Of a stretch of DNA of 64,000 nt, positions 59,298 through 64,000 are shown piece after piece (the first letter of the stretch is position 1; each line of letters opens with the position of its first letter). Position numbers and translations under genes: made by a program. This DNA is from Armillaria gallica (lineage: Eukaryota; Basidiomycota; Agaricomycetes; Agaricales; Physalacriaceae). Location: the NCBI GenBank assembly GCA_037576215.1, contig JBANDB010000017.1:1178001-1242000 (forward strand). Direction: 5' to 3'. The notes under the pieces were generated by a model, which saw only the letters and a list, made by a program, of their open reading frames with translations, was not told the origin of the DNA and made no database searches.

Positions 59298-62200
59298 TCA
59301 TGATGGAGGGGGAGAAAGTGGTTTGGGAGGCAACGGTGGTGGAGGGACGTTAGTAAACCCAGTAGAGAAGGGCATGAAAGGCTTTATATCAACTTCGGTA
59401 GCACTTCCGTTCCCATTGGGATGCGGAAGTACATCTTCATCATCATCCAGGGCCAATACCCCATCCTCGTGGACCATCCGGGACACACGTTCGTCCTCTT
59501 CTTGTGTTTCCTGGATATACTCCGCCGGAGGCCTAGGCATCAGCGGGGGAGGAGCAGGCACCGACGAAGAGGAACTCGACGCGATACTCCCGCCACTCCC
59601 ATTGACCTGATCCTCCTTCGCGTACTTGGCCTTCAGCATCGCCTTTTCCTCCGCGGCGGTCATGATCCTCGAGCTCGAAGAGGGAGGCGTCGGTGTCGGC
59701 CTCGTGGAGGAGTGTCGTGTGCTCGAGGGCGTCGAGCGGGGCGGTGTGACGGGAGGTGGTCCGCTCCCGCTCCCGCTGGCCATGGCTTCCGCGTCCTGAG
59801 CCTCGAATTTCCGGCGGAGGATCTCTTTTTCGGAGAGGGCTGAGGCGTACAGCGCTGCTGCCGCCGAGGGAGCACCTGAAGCGAAGGGAGGCGGGGATCC
59901 ATACGCTGGTGCTTCATCTATCGAGGGTGGGGGCGGACTGTGTGGCTGAGACGCTTCCATCGCACGACGCATGCGCGCTTTCTCTTGCATCGCCGACTCG
60001 AACCCTGAAGATGAGGAACTCGCAGCTGCCTCAAACGGAGGCGGTTCATCATGCGTAGGGGGCGAAAGTTTCGAAGAGGAGGAGGGATAAAGAGAGTCAT
60101 AGGCGACCGGTCCTGGCCCAACACCGTTAACTAGGCCAACATTTTGGGTACGGTCCACAGCCTGTTTGGCTTCATTGTATCGCCTCAATGCTGCTTTCTC
60201 ATCAGCCGCGGAAGGGTACTGAGGGACTTTACTGCCGGAAGCAGATTTCTTTTCGCGCGGGATTGTAGTTGAACCGGCACCGTTCGGTAGCGATTTCGAT
60301 GTTGATGGGTTTCGAGTAGGACGAGCGACATCACCAGTTGGAGCAACGAATTCGATACCTTGGGTTCTTTGAACAGCAGCCTGGGCAGCGAGGAACTTCT
60401 CTTCTTCTGCTGTAGGCCATGGATCGTGCTTCGCCGCCGATCGTGGTTGAGGGTGGGCAATGGGTGGTGGGCTGAGACGCGAAGTAGTCGGCGTCTATTT
60501 ATGACTGTTAGATACATGAGGAAGGATACCGGGCATAGTCTACTCACCGGTGAAGGCGTTCTAGCGACGCTCCCTTGGATCTGTTCGACTCTAGCTTTGG
60601 CGCGGTTGTACATCTGTTTCTCATCTTCAGCAGTAGGCCAGGCACGCCCGCTACCAGAACGTTTCCGGCCATTGGCACGGGGGGCATCCGGTATCTCGGA
60701 AGGTGAGGCGTTGGTGATAGTCAACCTTGCACTCGTACTGGTACCTGAAGACCCTGGCCGTCGTGATCCCGTTTCCCTTTCCTTCGGCTCGCCTTCAATG
60801 CTATTGGACTTGGACGGTGTAGTTTTGTGCCCGTAGCCAGCGCCATAGCCAAATTCGTCCGTCTTTATATTCACGTATCCATTCGTCCGAGGCTGGATTG
60901 GTGAAGCTAAAGTACTTGCCACGGGTGATTTAACGGCCACTGTGTCGGGCTGGGATGGTCGGCCACCATAGCTCTGCGATTGAGTGGGTTGATGGCGTGC
61001 ACCAGGTGATGGTTCCACAGAGGTGACAATAGAGGGCGGCGCTAAAAGTGACAGACCGGGTGCAGGTCCGATACGCCTGTGAATTCATTAGGTGCATTGA
61101 ATAATGATGGCTCTCTACGTACCGTATGGCTTCCTGTGAAACACTCCTTCGCTCAATATATCAGTTACGCTGAAACGAAAGGATGTAATGGACGAACCGC
61201 GGCCAGTTGGACATGATGACGGGAAGATCCATCACTAAAGGATGTCCTGTACCCATGATGGCTTTGACGCACAGAACATAATTGATATCAATATGCCTGG
61301 CTGAATTAAGCGACGTCGTCGTATGGCTCGGAGAGATGGTAGAAGAGAGTTCTGCTTTGTGTTGCATTCCCCCCATAAGATTCATGTTGACGGCAAACTT
61401 GTTTTCGAGGATATTGCCAACTCGCGTTGTTGGCGTAGTTTTTCGGCCCCCGATGAATGCTCCAGCACGAAACGTTCTCGATTCACGAATAGAAAGCTCG
61501 AAGCCACGAAGTATCACAGTCTGCAGGTTATCGGATCTGACCGTGGCGAATACTGCAACACGGTCGCCAGGGCCATAACAGGTTTGATGACGCTCAACAG
61601 TCAAAGAGACACCATCGAGCTCAACACGTCGGACGTCGGTCTGACAGTAGACTGGCCACGTAGAGTGCAGATCGTGCTTGTCGATAATGATCTCGGTCTG
61701 TGTCGATGTAACATTTGACTTTCTTTTCCGCAAGAAGCCACTGTAGGAAGCTAAGAAAGACCCGCGGATAGCTATGGCGCAGCACACGCACCGTTTTCCT
61801 TTCGTACACACGCTGGCAATGAGTTCGTACTTGATTCCCACTTGTGCAACGAGGTCAATGACGCCTACTTAGAAGCGCAGTATAACCGGTGCTCACCACG
61901 CCCCTCCAAAGTGAGTGTCGGCGGAATGGACTCGGGTATACGAATATCGAATGGGAAATCCGACTACAAGTAGATGCGCCCATGAGCAAAAAACGTAACG
62001 ATAAGATTGGATTCGCTTGACATACCGACTTCAATACTTCCCACTCCTCTGTTGCCGTCCAGACATTGACCGGACTGGGCCCAACGTAATCGAAAAACGT
62101 ATTTTCTCCTGTCATCGGAATCTGCTCGACTTTGCGCAGCTCTACACGAAGCCATTTTGCCTTGACTCCCTGAGGTCCGACTCTGACCTCGATAGCCTGA

Positions 62201-62468
62201 ATCCAACTGTTAACGCGGAAGCTCCCACAGCAGCGTTCACAGGACACCTACGCCTTTTACTGCCGCCTGTGGCCTGTCTGTACCTCCCGATGGAATTCCG
62301 GGGTATCCTAGGAAAACAATGAGACGCGATGTTGGCGAACAGTGAGAAGGGTGGCCGACCATGGACGAATTCGACGTTCGGAGGCTGTCGAAGGGTGCTA
62401 CACGTAGAAATGAGCAAAAACAATGGCGGCGGCGGCGTCGAGCAGACTCACAGCTTCACTTGGGACAT
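59298..62468 (-). CDS. alpha-arrestin-like adaptor with repeat-bearing tail
   Basis: Alpha-arrestins link membrane transporters or receptors to Rsp5-type ubiquitin ligases. ATG at 62468 (MSQVKLTLRQPPNVEFVHG); introns then join YPGIPSGGTDRPQAAVKG, AIEVRVGPQGVKAKWLRVEL, VGPSPVNVWTATEEWEVLK and DFPFDIRIPESIPPTLTLE (arrestin N fold). Next come GIKYELIASVCTKGKRGFLR, IIIDKHDLHSTWPVY, CYGPGDRVAVFATVRSD and HIDINYVLCVKAIMGTG, then LVMDLPVIMSNWPR (arrestin C fold). The tail of some 500 residues is disordered and Pro/Ser-rich, with six spaced copies of a module of the type (P)(S/T)A-x-(E/D)-E-K followed by a basic helix. PP-rich runs (PPPPLMPRPPAEYI) include a PPAEY motif, a possible PPxY-type WW site for a Rsp5 ligase. 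Confidence 0.82.
59600..60660 (-). repeat. six A-x-(E/D)-EK modules in arrestin tail
   Basis: Within the arrestin-like protein, the following recur: PTAEDEKQMYNRAKARVEQI, PTAEEEKFLAAQAAVQRTQ, PSAADEKAALRRYNEAKQA, AMQEKARMRRAMEASQ, SALSEKEILRRKFEAQDAE and TAAEEKAMLKAKYAKED. The copies lie at about 60640, 60410, 60210, 59980, 59840 and 59640, spaced by proline-rich linkers of unequal length. Each begins with a small or Pro-capped turn and reads as a short basic helix. Confidence 0.7.
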
Positions 62469-62784
62469 TGCCCTGCGATGGGAAGAAGGAAAGGTGTCAC
62501 TGCCAAGTCTGATGATGCGGCTGAGGGTCGTGCCTTGACGAAGCGCCCCCTTCGGTCGCCTTCGGACCGGAGTCGCGCTTCCGCAGCACTTTCATTTTAA
62601 GTTCTCCGTTCGCTCGGTTTATTTATTAAAACTCATTTGCTGTGCTCTCTGGCCACATATTCAAGCCTATCATCCAGTAGCTATGGTAGAGAAACTCTCT
62701 GTCAGTTACCCGCCACCCGAAACGATTGACCCAGATGATATACATCAGTTGTTTCATATTCCTGCTTTGCTGGCAAAAATTTGT

Positions 62785-62824
62785 ACTATTGCTTGATCCC
62801 CACTGCCGATTAAGCCACGACGAT
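62785..62824. repeat. 40-bp direct repeat, copy 1
   Basis: Begins ACTATTGCTTGATCCCCA and matches 63779-63818 with only a few base changes, in the same orientation, about 1 kb apart. Confidence 0.75.
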
Positions 62825-63280
62825 CGCCGCAACTCTGGGTGTGATGAGAGAAGTATGCTCTCGGACCTCTGCTGAGATAAACGGTGATTCTCGTTACACT
62901 CGCGATCTTGCTGAGTTGACATGTCAGAATGGCAAATTAAAGTGAGCAACGGAAATGTGAGTTGCATTTGTTACAAATCAACACTACGGAGAAATGACGA
63001 TGAGATATGCACTTATACATTGCAACAGGACCTCACCGTGAATAGATACGTATGTTCAAAAACTTTCATCAGTCTGACCTTATCTACGTCGTAAGCAAGG
63101 TGTAGATATGTTTGAAACGGTATTATGGTTTCATCCTACATTTAGGCCCCCATTCAAGAGGGTTAGTGTAGCCTAGAACTATTTTTAAGGAACGGCTACC
63201 CATGATCTTACACGCGTGCTTCATCCTCTAAATGCCTCTTTCGAGGGGGAAATTCACTTGCGGGAGCATTAGCATCGATC

Positions 63281-63502
63281 ATGGCAGCTATAGCTAGAGT
63301 AGTAGTAGTAATAGTAATAGTTGCACTGGCAAGCGGAAGTCGTGTCCCCGTCTTTGAGAACTCGGGTGGAATCCAGCAGACCGTTCTATCCGCTGAAGGA
63401 TCGCCGGATGATACAGAGGTGACGATCGAACCGCATCACAGATACATCACAAACTTCAACGACTTCGATCAGAAGATCTCGTGTGTGAGGCCGTCCTCAT
63501 AG
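63281..63502 (+). CDS. weak candidate small secreted protein
   Basis: An ATG at 63281 opens 73 codons: a hydrophobic N-terminus ARVVVVIVIVALASGS like a signal peptide, then a polar body with one Cys. The valine/isoleucine run is coded by a GTAGTAGTAATAG microsatellite, so the signal-like stretch may be chance. No family, no splice evidence. Confidence 0.25.
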   Translation: MAAIARVVVVIVIVALASGSRVPVFENSGGIQQTVLSAEGSPDDTEVTIEPHHRYITNFNDFDQKISCVRPSS

Positions 63503-63778
63503 GGCGCTAAGCTCGGCTAATGGCAGTGTGGTAAAATGTATTTTCTTCTCGTACACTGCATTCACTATGCAAATACAGTCTACTATCGGTCAGCCTTGTG
63601 ATGCCAAGTAGCAGGTTATTTCAATTCCAGAATGAAAGCCAGATACGTGACTGATAAGAGAAGTGCTAATTATGAAGAAAGATAGAATATGATGTACTGT
63701 AACGAGAAAACAAGGCATGATGTGAGCGAGGAAAACCTCTGTGGTGTGAACGGCCTGGAAAACTACTCCTTGGACTGC

Positions 63779-63818
63779 ACTATTGCTTGATCCCCACCGC
63801 CGATTGAACCATGATGAC
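63779..63818. repeat. 40-bp direct repeat, copy 2
   Basis: Second copy of the element at 62785-62824, here just upstream of a TATA box and the start of the right-edge gene, so it may be a promoter element. Confidence 0.75.
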
Positions 63819-63830
63819 CGGATCCAGGAG

Positions 63831-63839
63831 CATATATAA
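63831..63839 (+). promoter_or_regulatory. TATA box of right-edge gene
   Basis: CATATATAA, followed by a pyrimidine-rich leader and an ATG 133 bp further on at 63972. Confidence 0.5.
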
Positions 63840-63971
63840 GGGACCGGCTTCACTCCCAATCTTTCCATCGCTCTTCCACTTGTCTGTTACATCGAAGGCC
63901 TGGTTGTCTTCCCACTGCTCATTACCGCCAACTCCATCTATCCTTACTTCAATTTTCACATCATCTTCACG

Positions 63972-64000
63972 ATGCTCGGTGTTCGCAATCCCTACAATCC
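63972..64000 (+). CDS. 5' end of a gene cut by window edge
   Basis: The ATG at 63972 reads M-L-G-V-R-N-P-Y-N before the window ends. A TATA box, CT-rich leader and CACG before the ATG support a real start, but nine residues do not allow identification. Confidence 0.45.

Larger units (their letters stand above)
62469..63971. other. divergent intergenic, right edge
   Basis: Promoters of the arrestin gene and of the gene that starts at 63972. Holds a 40-bp imperfect direct repeat (62785-62824 and 63779-63818) and a TAG/TAA microsatellite at 63298-63323. Minus-strand frames at 62626-62967 and 63590-63868 look alike only because they read the repeat. Confidence 0.5.

Noticed and set aside
1..64000. 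tRNA, rRNA, CRISPR array or virus-derived genes
   Set aside because: No B-box-containing cloverleaf, no rRNA-like stretch, no regularly spaced direct repeats and no polymerase, capsid or integrase motifs were recognised.

Overview
The window is nuclear DNA of a filamentous basidiomycete, most likely an agaricomycete (mushroom or wood-decay type). Genes are dense and broken by many short introns, mostly about 50 to 65 bp with GTNNGN donors and a CTNA-type branch point. The gene set is fungal: a Dnf-type flippase, PMT mannosyltransferase, Asi-type RING ligase, HET proteins, Mif2/CENP-C cupin and an agaricomycete-type HNH protein. No transposon, CRISPR array, rRNA, tRNA or prokaryotic operon was seen. 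Exon structures below were derived by hand from splice signals and reading-frame continuity; no transcript data or database search was used. LAYOUT. 0-10 kb: a small membrane protein (-), a Mif2/CENP-C-like cupin protein (+), a NEDD1/GCP-WD-like gamma-tubulin recruiter (-) and a FAN1 DNA-repair nuclease (+). 10-16.3 kb: a tandem segmental duplication of about 3.1 kb carrying two intact, very similar HET-domain genes (-). The second copy also carries a stranded piece of the FAN1 3' end. 17-31 kb: a P4-ATPase flippase (+), an Asi-like membrane RING ubiquitin ligase (+), a secreted EEP nuclease/phosphodiesterase-fold protein with a jacalin-like C-terminus (+) and acetolactate synthase ILV2 (-). 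32-40 kb: a four-exon 115-residue single-pass membrane protein (-), ornithine decarboxylase (-), a FAHD1-like hydrolase (+) and a divergent pair of paralogous microproteins of 51 and 65 residues with an identical C-terminal half. 40-50.6 kb, all on the minus strand: a SAPS-type phosphatase regulator, the AP-2 mu clathrin adaptor and VPS11. 50.6-64 kb: a frame-broken HNH-domain gene (+), a PMT2-like O-mannosyltransferase (+), a heat shock factor (+), an alpha-arrestin-like adaptor with a repeat-bearing tail (-) and a new gene just starting at the right edge (+). HOW THE GENES RELATE. There is no metabolic cluster. Several neighbours serve membrane traffic and cell-surface control (flippase, AP-2 mu, VPS11, alpha-arrestin, PMT, Asi RING), but nothing shows co-regulation. 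The accessory, fast-changing parts are the duplicated HET block, the HNH relic and the microprotein pair. MOST INTERESTING: the HET tandem duplication with its captured FAN1 fragment, the divergent microprotein pair, the repeated A-x-(E/D)-E-K modules in the arrestin tail, and a Mif2-type cupin protein in which I find no CENP-C signature.
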